A stretch of DNA of 51,138 nucleotides from DAOUMU01 sp034409055 (GTDB lineage Bacteria; Chloroflexota; Anaerolineae; 4572-78; J111). Of the stretch, positions 32,422 through 41,280 are shown in pieces (within the stretch, counting starts at the first letter, position 1; each line of letters starts with the position of its first letter). The position numbers and the translations under genes were made by a program. Under the pieces are notes generated by a model. It saw nothing but the letters and a program-made list of their open reading frames with translations, was not told the DNA's origin and made no database searches. The stretch covers positions 1 through 51,138 of the forward strand of contig DAOUMU010000194.1 in NCBI GenBank assembly GCA_034409055.1, given 5' to 3'.

Positions 32422-33768
32422 ATGCAAGTCAATCCAGGAATTTTCAAAGCTTACGATATTCGCGGCATCTACCCCAGTGAACTCAACGAAGAGGTCGGCT
32501 ATGCCATTGGCCGGGCCTTTGCCAGCTTTCTTCAGGTTGAGAAGGTGATTGTGGGGCGCGATATGCGCCTGTCCGGCCCGCAAATGTTCAACGCGGTCAG
32601 TCGCGGGCTGATGGACCAGGGGGCCGATGTTTTCAACATTGGTATGGTCAGCACCGACCAGTACTACTACGCCTGCGCCACGCTGGGCCTGGCCGGGATG
32701 ATGGTCACCGCCTCTCACAACCCCAAAGAGTACACCGGTTTTAAAATGGTTCGCAGAATGCCCCAACTCCTCAGCGGTGATAAGGGTATTCAGGACCTGC
32801 GCCGCATCGTGGAAAATGATGAGTATGCCATCCCCGCCCGCCAGGGTACGATGATCAGGAGAAACCTGAGTGAAGAGTTTGTCAAGATGGTGTTGAGTCT
32901 GATTGACGTTGAGGGCCTGGCTCCGCTCAAAGTAATTGCCGACACCGGTAACGGGATGGTCGGTCCCATCCTGAAACGAGTCTACGACCAACTACCCTCG
33001 GTTGAACTGATCGGTATGTATCTGGAGCCGGACGGCAGCCTGCCCAACCACGGCCTGGACCCCCTCCAGCCGGAGAATCGAGCCGAGCTTCAGGCCAGGG
33101 TTCCGGCCGAGGGGGCGGACGTCGGCTTTGCCTTTGACGGGGACGGCGACCGCTTCTTTACCATCGACGACCGGGGCCAGTTCGTGTCGGGCGATTTTAT
33201 GACCGCCCTGTTGGGCTCCTACCTGTTGGAAAAATATCCCGGCAGCAAGGTGCTGTACGACGTCCGGGCCTCGTGGGCCGTGCCGGATCTGATTCGGGCT
33301 GCGGGTGGTACGCCGCTGGTCGAGCGAGTGGGACACGCCTTCATCAAAGCCCGGATGGATCAGGAGGAGGCTATCTTTGCCGGCGAGGTGAGCGGCCACT
33401 ACTACTTCAAAGATTTCTTCTTTGCCGACTCAGGCATTGTACCTTCGCTCTATATCCTGGAAATGTTTTCCAAAAAAAAGGCCAAACTGTCTGAATTGCT
33501 CCAACCGCTGGAGGCCGAATATTTCATCTCCGGCGAGATCAACACCCGTATCGCTAGTGATCCCAAAGAGAAAATGAAAGATCTGGCTCAAACCTTTGCT
33601 GACGGCACCGTGGAATGGCTGGATGGCGTGTCGGTGACCTTCTACGACTGGCACTTCAACGTCCGCCCCTCCAACACCGAACCGTTACTGCGCCTGAATC
33701 TGGAAGCCAAATCAAAGGAACTCATGGAAGAAAAACGGGATCAAATTCTGGAGATTATTCGGGCCTGA
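32422..33768 (+). CDS. phosphomannomutase/phosphoglucomutase
   Basis: This 448-residue alpha-D-phosphohexomutase moves the phosphate between C6 and C1 of glucose or mannose. It has the four usual domains: FKAYDIRGIYP at the start, the phosphoserine loop TASHNPKEYTGFK, the metal loop FDGDGDRF, the sugar-binding loop GEVSGHYYF, and the phosphate-binding RPSNTEPLLRL near the C-terminus. AAGGAGG precedes the ATG at 32422; an in-frame TTG at 32401 is not needed. Placed between glgC and glgB, its role here is probably glucose 6-phosphate to glucose 1-phosphate for glycogen. Confidence 0.93.
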   Translation: MQVNPGIFKAYDIRGIYPSELNEEVGYAIGRAFASFLQVEKVIVGRDMRLSGPQMFNAVSRGLMDQGADVFNIGMVSTDQYYYACATLGLAGMMVTASHNPKEYTGFKMVRRMPQLLSGDKGIQDLRRIVENDEYAIPARQGTMIRRNLSEEFVKMVLSLIDVEGLAPLKVIADTGNGMVGPILKRVYDQLPSVELIGMYLEPDGSLPNHGLDPLQPENRAELQARVPAEGADVGFAFDGDGDRFFTIDDRGQFVSGDFMTALLGSYLLEKYPGSKVLYDVRASWAVPDLIRAAGGTPLVERVGHAFIKARMDQEEAIFAGEVSGHYYFKDFFFADSGIVPSLYILEMFSKKKAKLSELLQPLEAEYFISGEINTRIASDPKEKMKDLAQTFADGTVEWLDGVSVTFYDWHFNVRPSNTEPLLRLNLEAKSKELMEEKRDQILEIIRA

Positions 33769-33804
33769 GCCGGAGGGTTGGATCACAAAACGAGGGAGGT
33801 AACG

Positions 33805-35709
33805 TTGAGTACTACAACGATTCTAAGCGACTTTGATAGCTATTTGATAGGCGAAGGTAGCCACGAGCGAACGTATGAAAAAATGGGGGCGCATCTGGTT
33901 GAAATTGACGGTCAAAAAGGGGTTCATTTTTCCGTGTGGGCCCCCAACGCTCGCCACGTTTATGTCATGGGTGAGTTCAACCGGTGGCACGGCGAGAAGC
34001 ACCCTATGAATTCCAGCGATAGCGGCATCTGGACTCTGTTCGTGCCAGGTTTGGCCGAATATACGGTTTACAAATATCGGATCGTGCCCCAATCCGGCGA
34101 GAGTTTCGACAAGGCCGATCCCTATGGCTTTGCTATGGAGCAGCGGCCCAGAACCGCGTCGGTGGTGGTCGATCTTGACCGGTACCAATGGGGTGATGGC
34201 GACTGGGTCAACCGGCGGGCCGAACAGCAGGTCCTTGACCGGCCCATCTCTATCTACGAAGTGCATCTTAGCTCCTGGCGCAAGGTTCCGGACGAGAAGT
34301 GGGGTGCTCGCTACCTGACTTACCGTGAACTGGCCGATGAACTGATCCCCTACGTAGTCAAGATGGGCTACACCCATATCGAACTGCTGCCCATTGCCGA
34401 ACACCCCCTCGATGCCTCGTGGGGCTACCAGGTGTTGGGCTTTTACGCCCCCACCAGTCGCTTTGGCACCCCGGAAGATTTAATGTATTTCATCGATCAA
34501 TGTCACCAACATAATCTGGGTGTCATCCTGGATTGGGTACCGGCCCACTTCCCCAAGGATGGCTCGGGCTTGAACTATTTTGACGGGTCTCATCTCTATG
34601 CCCACGCCGATCCCCGGCAAGGTGAACACCAGGATTGGGGCACTATGATCTTTAACTACGGGCGCAACGAGGTCCGGGCTTTTCTCATTTCCAATGCCCT
34701 GTTCTGGCTTGACAAATATCACTTTGACGGCTTGCGGGTCGATGCGGTGGCTTCGATGCTATACCTGGATTACTCGCGGGAAGCGGGACAGTGGCTCCCC
34801 AATCAATATGGGGGTCGGGAAAATCTGGAGGCGATCAGCTTCCTGCGCAAGATGAATGAGGTGGTCCACGGTGTTTTCCCGGGCGTGCTAACCATCGCCG
34901 AGGAGTCGACCGACTGGCCAATGGTTTCTCGACCGACCTATACAGGCGGTCTGGGCTTTAGCCTCAAGTGGAATATGGGCTGGATGCACGACACCCTGCA
35001 ATACATGAGCAAGGAACCGATCCATCGCAAGTATCATCAGAACGATATGACCTTTAGTTTGCTGTATGCGTTTAATGAAAACTTCATCTTGCCCCTCTCA
35101 CACGACGAAGTGGTACACGGCAAAGGCTCCCTGCTCACCAAAATGTCGGGCGACGAATGGCAGAAATTTGCCAACTTGCGGGCTTATTACGGCTTTATGT
35201 GGGGTCATCCCGGCAAAAAACTGCTGTTCATGGGTAGCGAATTTGCCCAATGGCAGGAATGGAACTTCAGCGCCAGTCTGGAATGGGCTGCGCTCGAGCC
35301 TCCCAATCACCAGGGGATGCAGCGATTTGTCCAAGATTTGAACCAACTCTACCAAAATGAACCGGCCCTGTATGAAAACGACTTTGAAGAAAGCGGCTTC
35401 GAATGGATTGACGCCAGTGACACCGATAACAGCGTCTTGTCCTTTATCCGCAAAGCCAAATCGAGTGATGAGTTCCTCGTCATCGTCACCAACTTTACGC
35501 CGGTTCCCCGGGGTGGTTATCGGATTGGCGTACCTAAGCCCGGTTACTATCGTGAAATTCTCAATAGTGACTCTGCCTACTATTGGGGCAGCAACATGGG
35601 CAATGACGGTGGTCAGGCCACCGAAGCGATTCCGATGCACGGACGTCCGCAGTCACTGTCGCTGACCCTGCCGCCGCTGGCAACGATAATGCTCAAGTTA
35701 GAATCCTAA
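33805..35709 (+). CDS. glgB: 1,4-alpha-glucan branching enzyme
   Basis: This 634-residue GH13 enzyme introduces alpha-1,6 branches into glycogen. An N-terminal CBM48 module (VHFSVWAPNARHVYVMGEFNRW) is followed by the catalytic barrel with GLRVDAVASMLYLDY (nucleophile Asp), TIAEESTDWP (acid/base Glu) and LSHDEVVHGKGS (third Asp), then a C-terminal beta domain. TTG at 33805 is the likely start, because GGGAGG lies five bases upstream; a further TTG at 33778 gives nine unsupported residues. It lacks the extra N-terminal module of the 728-residue E. coli enzyme. It follows the phosphohexomutase by 36 bases. Confidence 0.94.
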   Translation: MSTTTILSDFDSYLIGEGSHERTYEKMGAHLVEIDGQKGVHFSVWAPNARHVYVMGEFNRWHGEKHPMNSSDSGIWTLFVPGLAEYTVYKYRIVPQSGESFDKADPYGFAMEQRPRTASVVVDLDRYQWGDGDWVNRRAEQQVLDRPISIYEVHLSSWRKVPDEKWGARYLTYRELADELIPYVVKMGYTHIELLPIAEHPLDASWGYQVLGFYAPTSRFGTPEDLMYFIDQCHQHNLGVILDWVPAHFPKDGSGLNYFDGSHLYAHADPRQGEHQDWGTMIFNYGRNEVRAFLISNALFWLDKYHFDGLRVDAVASMLYLDYSREAGQWLPNQYGGRENLEAISFLRKMNEVVHGVFPGVLTIAEESTDWPMVSRPTYTGGLGFSLKWNMGWMHDTLQYMSKEPIHRKYHQNDMTFSLLYAFNENFILPLSHDEVVHGKGSLLTKMSGDEWQKFANLRAYYGFMWGHPGKKLLFMGSEFAQWQEWNFSASLEWAALEPPNHQGMQRFVQDLNQLYQNEPALYENDFEESGFEWIDASDTDNSVLSFIRKAKSSDEFLVIVTNFTPVPRGGYRIGVPKPGYYREILNSDSAYYWGSNMGNDGGQATEAIPMHGRPQSLSLTLPPLATIMLKLES

Positions 35710-35742
35710 AATTCAAGCCTTAATCTAAACAGGAGGATAATA

Positions 35743-36822
35743 ATGGCCAACATCAAAGATAGACTCGCGCCCGGTGTGGTGACCGGCGACAAAGTACAGG
35801 AGCTATTTGCCTATGCCAAGGCCAACCAGTTCGCTTTACCGGGAGTGAACGTGACGGGGACCAACACCGTCAACGCCGCTCTGGAGACGGCCAGAGATAT
35901 CAACTCCCCGATCATCATTCAGTTTTCCAACGGCGGCGCGGCCTTCTTTGCCGGCAAAGGCCTGGGCAACGAGGGTCAGCGAGCGGCTATCACCGGGGCC
36001 GTGTCTGGCGCGCACCACGTGCATCAACTGGCCGAACTGTACGGCGTTCGAGCCATTCTACACACCGACCACGCCGCTCGCAAACTATTACTCTGGGTTG
36101 ACGGTATGCTCGACGCGGGCGAAGCGTTTTACAAAGTCCACGGCCAGCCACTGTTCAGTTCCCATATGATTGACCTTTCGGAAGAGTCGATCAAACAGAA
36201 TATTGAAACCTGCAAACGCTATCTGGAGCGGATGAGCAAAATGGGGATGACCTTGGAGATCGAGTTAGGGGTGACCGGTGGCGAAGAGGATGGTGTTGAC
36301 CACACCGGCATCGACAGCGCCCGGCTCTATACCCAACCCGAAGAGGTGGCTTACGCCTACGAGGAATTGAAAAAAATCAGTGATAATTTCACGGTGGCGG
36401 CCGCCTTTGGGAATGTCCACGGGGTGTATAAGCCGGGCAACGTCCAGTTGCGTCCGATCATTCTGCAGAACTCCCAGAAGTACATTCAGGAGAAGTTCGG
36501 CACGGGCGAAAAGCCGGTCAACTTTGTGTTCCACGGCGGCTCCGGCTCGAGCGTTGAGGAAATCAGAGAAGCTATCTCCTATGGAGCCATCAAGATGAAC
36601 ATCGACACCGATACGCAATGGGCCTTTTGGGACGGGGTCAGAAAATATTACCAGGAAAAAGAAGGCTATCTCCAGGCCCAAATCGGCAACCCCGAAGGTG
36701 AGGATCAGCCCAATAAGAAATATTACGATCCCCGTGTCTGGCTCAGAAAAGGAGAAGAAACTTTCAAAGCTCGCTTGACCCAAGCTTTTGAAGATTTGAA
36801 CAATGTCGGCACCTTAGGCTAA
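35743..36822 (+). CDS. fba: class II fructose-bisphosphate aldolase
   Basis: This 359-residue zinc enzyme cleaves fructose 1,6-bisphosphate to glyceraldehyde 3-phosphate and dihydroxyacetone phosphate, or runs in reverse for gluconeogenesis. Landmarks are ILHTDHAARKLL with metal and catalytic residues, LEIELGVTGGEEDGVDH, FGNVHGVYKPG and the phosphate loop FHGGSGSS, with IKMNIDTDTQWAFWDG near the end. It is the long E. coli FbaA-like form. AGGAGG lies upstream of the ATG. It is followed directly by a truncated ferredoxin stub and then gap. Confidence 0.95.
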   Translation: MANIKDRLAPGVVTGDKVQELFAYAKANQFALPGVNVTGTNTVNAALETARDINSPIIIQFSNGGAAFFAGKGLGNEGQRAAITGAVSGAHHVHQLAELYGVRAILHTDHAARKLLLWVDGMLDAGEAFYKVHGQPLFSSHMIDLSEESIKQNIETCKRYLERMSKMGMTLEIELGVTGGEEDGVDHTGIDSARLYTQPEEVAYAYEELKKISDNFTVAAAFGNVHGVYKPGNVQLRPIILQNSQKYIQEKFGTGEKPVNFVFHGGSGSSVEEIREAISYGAIKMNIDTDTQWAFWDGVRKYYQEKEGYLQAQIGNPEGEDQPNKKYYDPRVWLRKGEETFKARLTQAFEDLNNVGTLG

Positions 36823-36829
36823 GGCAACA

Positions 36830-36943
36830 ATGGCTAAACGATTATCTGTGGTTGACGTGGATCGGTGTGTCGGGTGCCAGTCGTGCATGTTTGCCTGTGT
36901 TCGCCGTCTGAGCCAGGGTGGGTTGGATGAGAAAAATTTATAG
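36830..36943 (+). pseudogene. N-terminal stub of a 4Fe-4S ferredoxin-like protein
   Basis: A 37-codon frame starts at ATG 36830, seven bases after the fba stop, with AAGG upstream. It reads MAKRLSVVDVD and then a complete iron-sulfur motif with cysteines 13, 16, 19 and 23 (CVGCQSCMFAC), and stops at TAG 36941 shortly after VRRLSQGGL. Full-length relatives continue with more cysteine clusters for at least another 100 residues, so this is a broken gene. A four-cysteine peptide of this size could in principle still bind one cluster, but truncation is the simpler reading. Confidence 0.65.
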
Positions 36944-37092
36944 GCACGAAAGGAGTGAAGATTACTCAAAAACTACCACAATTAACCCAATAAATGAAGA
37001 AACTTTCAAGCCTTGCCTAAAGGAGGCTGTTGAAGATTGAAGCAGGGAAAGCATACAGTTCGATTATATTTTCTTGAAGGAGGAAAATCAGG
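36944..37092 (+). promoter_or_regulatory. gap leader region with unused ribosome binding sites
   Basis: Three Shine-Dalgarno-like sites occur here: AAAGGAG (36949-36955) with no ATG after it, AAAGGAGG (37019-37026) followed by a possible 15-codon leader starting at TTG and ending at TGA, and the genuine AAGGAGG of gap. The leader stop lies just before the gap ribosome binding site, so coupling is possible. The first site may be left over from a deleted gene. Confidence 0.35.
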
Positions 37093-38097
37093 ATGGCTAC
37101 AAAAGTAGGTATTAATGGATTTGGCCGTATTGGTCGGCAAGTGTTCAAAGCTATTCGCGACACTTACGGGGATAGCTTGGAAGTGGTGGCTGTCAATGAT
37201 ATCGGCGATGTGCCCACTATGGCCCACCTGCTTAAGTACGACTCAAACTATGGTCGTTTTGATGGTAGTGTTGAGGTTGTCGAGGGGGGTATTAAAGTTG
37301 ACGGAAAAATGCTCAAGGTGCTGGCCGAACGCGATCCGGCCAACCTGCCCTGGGACGATATGGGCGTAGAGATCGTGGTTGAGAGCACCGGCATTTTCCG
37401 CGATCGGGCCGGCGCCGGCAAGCATCTTGAAGCCGGGGCCAAGAAAGTGATCATTAGCGCCCCGGCCAAGGGCGAAGACCTGACCATTGTCCTGGGTGTC
37501 AATGAGGAGATGTATGATCCGGCCAAGCACCACATCGTTTCCAATGCCTCCTGCACCACCAACTGCTTGGCTCCGGCGGCCAAGGTGGTTAACGACACAT
37601 TCCGCATTGTCAAAGGCTTAATGACGACCATCCACTCTTACACCAACGACCAAAAGATCCTGGACCTGCCCCACAAAGACCTGCGCCGCGCCCGCGCCGC
37701 CGCTATGAGCATCATTCCGACGACCACCGGCGCGGCCAAGGCCGTGGCCCTGGTCATTCCTGAACTGAAGGGTAAATTTGATGGCTACGCCTTGCGCGTG
37801 CCCACCTCCACCGTCTCCGTGGTAGATTTTGTGGCCGAAGTGGAAAAGGAAGCCACCACCGAAACACTCCGCGCCGCGCTCAAAGAAGCTGCCGCAGCCA
37901 GCAAAGTGATGGATTATGTGGAAGAGCCACTGGTCTCTATCGACTACAAGGGTAATCCCGCCTCCAGTTCCATCGATGCCCAGTTCTGCCAGGCGCTGGG
38001 CGGCAACCTGGTCAAGGTCGTTACCTGGTACGACAATGAGTGGGGCTACTCTTGCCGCACTGCCGATTTGGCTGATTTGATGGCCAAAAGTCTGTAG
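37093..38097 (+). CDS. gap: glyceraldehyde-3-phosphate dehydrogenase, type I
   Basis: This 334-residue enzyme oxidises glyceraldehyde 3-phosphate to 1,3-bisphosphoglycerate. It has the N-terminal NAD motif VGINGFGRIGRQ, Asp36 in AVNDIGD (NAD preference), the catalytic Cys154 in SNASCTTNCLAP and the C-terminal WYDNEWGYSCR. The length is standard. GGAGG precedes the ATG at 37093. pgk is separated from it by eno and the pyrophosphatase gene. A hairpin follows immediately (38123-38147). Confidence 0.96.
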   Translation: MATKVGINGFGRIGRQVFKAIRDTYGDSLEVVAVNDIGDVPTMAHLLKYDSNYGRFDGSVEVVEGGIKVDGKMLKVLAERDPANLPWDDMGVEIVVESTGIFRDRAGAGKHLEAGAKKVIISAPAKGEDLTIVLGVNEEMYDPAKHHIVSNASCTTNCLAPAAKVVNDTFRIVKGLMTTIHSYTNDQKILDLPHKDLRRARAAAMSIIPTTTGAAKAVALVIPELKGKFDGYALRVPTSTVSVVDFVAEVEKEATTETLRAALKEAAAASKVMDYVEEPLVSIDYKGNPASSSIDAQFCQALGGNLVKVVTWYDNEWGYSCRTADLADLMAKSL

Positions 38098-38122
38098 CAC
38101 AATTTTTACATAAAATTAAACT

Positions 38123-38147
38123 TGACAGGTGGTTTACCAGCCTGTCA
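38123..38147. other. hairpin after gap
   Basis: TGACAGGTGG (38123-38132) pairs with CCA-G-CCTGTCA (38137-38147) with one bulged base and a TTTA loop, 25 bases after the gap stop. It resembles the AGACCTGNCAGGT repeat family and may attenuate or process the message between gap and eno. The downstream GATTTC is too short a T-tract for a confident terminator. Confidence 0.5.
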
Positions 38148-38214
38148 GATTTCAAACATTATTTCCAACGGGTCGCCACCAGCACGTGACGTCCATTCCC
38201 AAATAATGAGAACA

Positions 38215-38281
38215 GGAGGTGGTGGGGGTACCATTTCTCTGTCGGGCATCCAGCGGAACTGGATACCGTCCCCCTGCCTCC
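38215..38281 (+). other. imperfect long stem just upstream of eno
   Basis: GGAGGTGGTGGGGGTACC (38215-38232) faces GGATACCGTCCCCCTGCCTCC (38261-38281), giving a G/C-rich stem with small mismatches. It ends 21 bases before the eno start codon, immediately before the ribosome binding site AGGAG. It could act as an RNA element that tunes enolase translation or is another dispersed palindrome; no switch family was recognised. Confidence 0.45.
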
Positions 38282-38301
38282 GAATTTATAGGAGACTAAC
38301 A

Positions 38302-39591
38302 ATGAGCGAAATTGAAGCTATTATTGGTCGAGAAATTCTTGACTCCCGAGGCAACCCCACAGTTGAGGTAGAAGTGTTGCTTGAAGATGGCTCGATAGGT
38401 CGGGCCGCGGTTCCGTCCGGGGCGTCAACCGGCGTGCACGAGGCTCTAGAACTGCGCGATGGGGATGAGCAACGCTATCTTGGCAAAGGTGTCCAGAAAG
38501 CAGTCGTTAATATCAATTCCAGGATTGCCGATGAATTGATTGGCTGGGATGCCCTGGATCAGGAGAGCATTGACGCCTTCTTGCGCCAACTGGATGGCAC
38601 GCCCAACAAGGCTAAACTTGGCGCAAACGCGGTCTTGGGCGTCAGCCTAGCCGTGGCCAAAGCTGCCGCTGCCAGTTGCGGACAGCCGCTCTATCGTTAT
38701 CTGGGGGGCGTTAGCGCCCGAACGCTACCCGTACCGATGATGAACATTCTCAACGGTGGGGCCCACACCGGTTGGCAAACCACCGACTTTCAAGAGTTTA
38801 TGGTGATGCCGGTAGGTGCAGATAGTTTTCAAGAAGGGTTGCGCTGGGGTGCTGAAATCTACCACGCTCTCAAAAAGGTACTGAAGACCGGTGGCTACAA
38901 TACCAACGTGGGTGATGAGGGTGGTTTTGCCCCGGCGCTCAAGGGTGGCAACAATGAAGCCCTTGATGTGATTATGGAAGCCATTGCCAAGGCCGGTTAC
39001 AAGGCTGGTGAGCAAGTCTTAATTGCCCTTGATCCTGCCACCTCTGAGCTTTATGAAGAGGGCAAGTACAAACTGCGAATCGAAGGCAAAACCCTATCCA
39101 GCGAAGATATGGTCAAACTGTGGGCAGGGTGGGTCGACAACTACCCCATTATCTCTATTGAAGACGGCCTGGCCGAAGACGATTGGGACGGGTGGGTAGC
39201 CCTTAACCAGGCTCTGGGGGATCGGGTACAGTTGGTGGGTGATGATCTGCTAGTGACCAATGTTGAGCGTTTGCAGAAAGGCATTGAGTTGAAGGTTGGC
39301 AACAGCATCCTGATCAAACTCAACCAGATTGGCTCGCTGAGTGAAACCATCGCCGCCATCGAGATGGCCAAACGGGCCGGTTGGACGGCGGTGATTTCCC
39401 ATCGCTCCGGCGAAACGGAAGATACTACCATTGCTGACCTGGCCGTAGCCCTTAACGCCGGTCAAATCAAAACCGGTGCACCTGCTCGCTCTGACCGGGT
39501 GGCTAAGTACAACCAGCTCTTACGGATCGAAGATGGGTTAGGCGACACTGCCCTCTATCCTGGGATGAAAGCCTTCTATAATGTTCGCTGA
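38302..39591 (+). CDS. eno: enolase
   Basis: This 429-residue enzyme converts 2-phosphoglycerate to phosphoenolpyruvate. It begins IIGREILDSRGNPTVEVEV and retains the metal and active-site segments ALDPATSELY, SIEDGLAEDDWDGW, GDDLLVTN, IKLNQIGSLSET and SHRSGETEDTTIADLAVA. The ATG at 38302 is used, with AGGAG upstream and the family N-terminus; the open frame to 38122 is an untranslated leader containing a hairpin. Length is standard. It is followed after 36 bases by the pyrophosphatase gene. Confidence 0.96.
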   Translation: MSEIEAIIGREILDSRGNPTVEVEVLLEDGSIGRAAVPSGASTGVHEALELRDGDEQRYLGKGVQKAVVNINSRIADELIGWDALDQESIDAFLRQLDGTPNKAKLGANAVLGVSLAVAKAAAASCGQPLYRYLGGVSARTLPVPMMNILNGGAHTGWQTTDFQEFMVMPVGADSFQEGLRWGAEIYHALKKVLKTGGYNTNVGDEGGFAPALKGGNNEALDVIMEAIAKAGYKAGEQVLIALDPATSELYEEGKYKLRIEGKTLSSEDMVKLWAGWVDNYPIISIEDGLAEDDWDGWVALNQALGDRVQLVGDDLLVTNVERLQKGIELKVGNSILIKLNQIGSLSETIAAIEMAKRAGWTAVISHRSGETEDTTIADLAVALNAGQIKTGAPARSDRVAKYNQLLRIEDGLGDTALYPGMKAFYNVR

Positions 39592-39627
39592 CGGCCCAAG
39601 TGCCGGTCTCTTTCGAAGATAAATTCT

Positions 39628-41247
39628 ATGGAGCCTGTTTACATCTTTGGCCATAAAAATCCAGATACCGACTCTATTTGCTCGGCCATCGCCTATACCC
39701 ATCTAAAAAACACCCAAGCCGACGGCTACTACATCCCAGCGCGCCTGGGCGACCTCAACCACGAAACGGCGTTCGTGCTAACTACCTTTGGCGTACCCAA
39801 ACCTGTTTTTCTGCCCCATATCTATGTTCGGGTCGAGGATCTGATGACCACCGAAATTATCACTGCCCCGGTCACCTGCACCATCCATGACGTAGGCGAG
39901 TTAATGCATCAGCACCAAATCAGGGCTGTGCCGGTTGTGGATGAGGCTGGGCGAGTGCAAGGAATTGTCACCGAACATACCCTGGCCCGTAACTACTTAA
40001 ATGAGCTCCACGTCCAGGGTTTACGGAATACCCCCACCGAACTAAGTAAAATCGTCGGTACGCTAAACGGCCGGCTGGTAGTGGGCGACCCAACGACCAG
40101 GGTGTGCGGCAATGTGATTATCGGGGCGATGAGTCCGGAAGCGATGGTTGGATATATTTCGCCGGGCGATCTGGTGGCGTTGGGAAATCGGGAGAATGCC
40201 CAGGAGGCGGCCCTGCGCTGCGACATTTCCTGCCTGATCATTACCGGTGGTTTTGACCCCACCCCGGAAATCCGGCAGCTTGCTCGCGAGCAGGATGCGG
40301 CTATCATCGTGACCCCCCACGATACCTTTGCTACGGCCCGGCTGATCAACTTGAGCGTCTCGGCGCTCCAAATGCTCGATAGCGAGTTGTTGACGGCCAC
40401 CCCCGACATCCTGATCAAAGAGATCACCCCGGACCTGGTCGAGGCCAGATCGCCGATTGTTCTGATCAATAATGCCGCGGGAAGACTGGTGGGCGTTTTG
40501 ACCGAGAGCGACCTGGTAACCCGGCGGCGACGACGGGTGATTCTGGTTGACCATTCGGAACGCAGCCAGTCGGTTGACGGTATCGAGAAGGCCGAGATTC
40601 TGGAGATCTTAGATCACCACCGCCTGGGTGGTCTGGAGACAGCCGAACCAATGCTGGCAATGATTGTCCCCGTGGGCTGTACTGCCACCCTGGTCCTGCG
40701 TCGATACAAAGAGTTGGGGTTGGAACCACCGCCAGAGATGGCCGGGCTGATGACCGGGGCGATTCTATCGGACACGATGCTGCTCAAGTCGCCGACGACC
40801 ACGCCTGAAGATGTGGCTGCTGTTGAGTATCTGGGCAAGCTGCTGGGGGAAGATCCGCTGGTCTTTGGCAAACGGATGTATAACGCCAAATTCGATATCG
40901 CGACTCTCTCGCCAGAAGAAATCTTGACCACCGATCTGAAAACATTTGTCTTTGGTTCGGCAACCATTTGTATCGCCCAGATAGAAGTTGCGGACAAAGC
41001 GTTGGTTTTGGAGCGGAAAGCTGAAATCCTGGACGCAATGGGTCGGTACCAAGCCGACCGTGGCTTTGATCTGATGTTGCTTATGGTCAGCGACATCTTA
41101 CTGGAAGGAACTGAACTGCTGGCAGTGGGCCAAACCCGCCTGGTAGAGAGAGCCTTTGGCAGATCGCTGCAAGAACAGGCTGTTTATCTACCGGGTGTGC
41201 TGTCGAGAAAAAAGCAAGTTGTTCCACCCATTTCGAGCGCCGTTTAG
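39628..41247 (+). CDS. ppaC: manganese-dependent (family II) inorganic pyrophosphatase with CBS-DRTGG regulatory insert
   Basis: This 539-residue DHH-family enzyme hydrolyses pyrophosphate. The catalytic N-terminal domain has GHKNPDTDSICSA and GDLNHET; it is interrupted by a regulatory insert from about residue 70 to 300 made of a CBS motif (LMTTEIITAPVT), a DRTGG domain and a second CBS half. The DHH half resumes with LVDHSERSQS and ILDHHRLGG, GAILSDTM and the C-terminal DHHA2 part with SRKKQVVPP. Such CBS-PPases are regulated by adenine nucleotides. It is well placed to pull GlgC and other pyrophosphate-forming reactions. The ribosome binding site (GAAGAT) is weak. Confidence 0.93.
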   Translation: MEPVYIFGHKNPDTDSICSAIAYTHLKNTQADGYYIPARLGDLNHETAFVLTTFGVPKPVFLPHIYVRVEDLMTTEIITAPVTCTIHDVGELMHQHQIRAVPVVDEAGRVQGIVTEHTLARNYLNELHVQGLRNTPTELSKIVGTLNGRLVVGDPTTRVCGNVIIGAMSPEAMVGYISPGDLVALGNRENAQEAALRCDISCLIITGGFDPTPEIRQLAREQDAAIIVTPHDTFATARLINLSVSALQMLDSELLTATPDILIKEITPDLVEARSPIVLINNAAGRLVGVLTESDLVTRRRRRVILVDHSERSQSVDGIEKAEILEILDHHRLGGLETAEPMLAMIVPVGCTATLVLRRYKELGLEPPPEMAGLMTGAILSDTMLLKSPTTTPEDVAAVEYLGKLLGEDPLVFGKRMYNAKFDIATLSPEEILTTDLKTFVFGSATICIAQIEVADKALVLERKAEILDAMGRYQADRGFDLMLLMVSDILLEGTELLAVGQTRLVERAFGRSLQEQAVYLPGVLSRKKQVVPPISSAV

Positions 41248-41280
41248 TTCACCTTTTTACTCGTCTCAAAGGATAAAGCC

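Noticed and set aside
32392..32991. 199-codon antisense frame over the phosphohexomutase gene
   Set aside because: It overlaps a conserved enzyme gene completely and shows no family features or ribosome binding site.
36833..36846. CTAAACGATTATCT resembles the LacI-type operator
   Set aside because: Only 10 of 14 bases match, it lies inside the ferredoxin stub, and the bases are explained by the codons for Ala-Lys-Arg-Leu.
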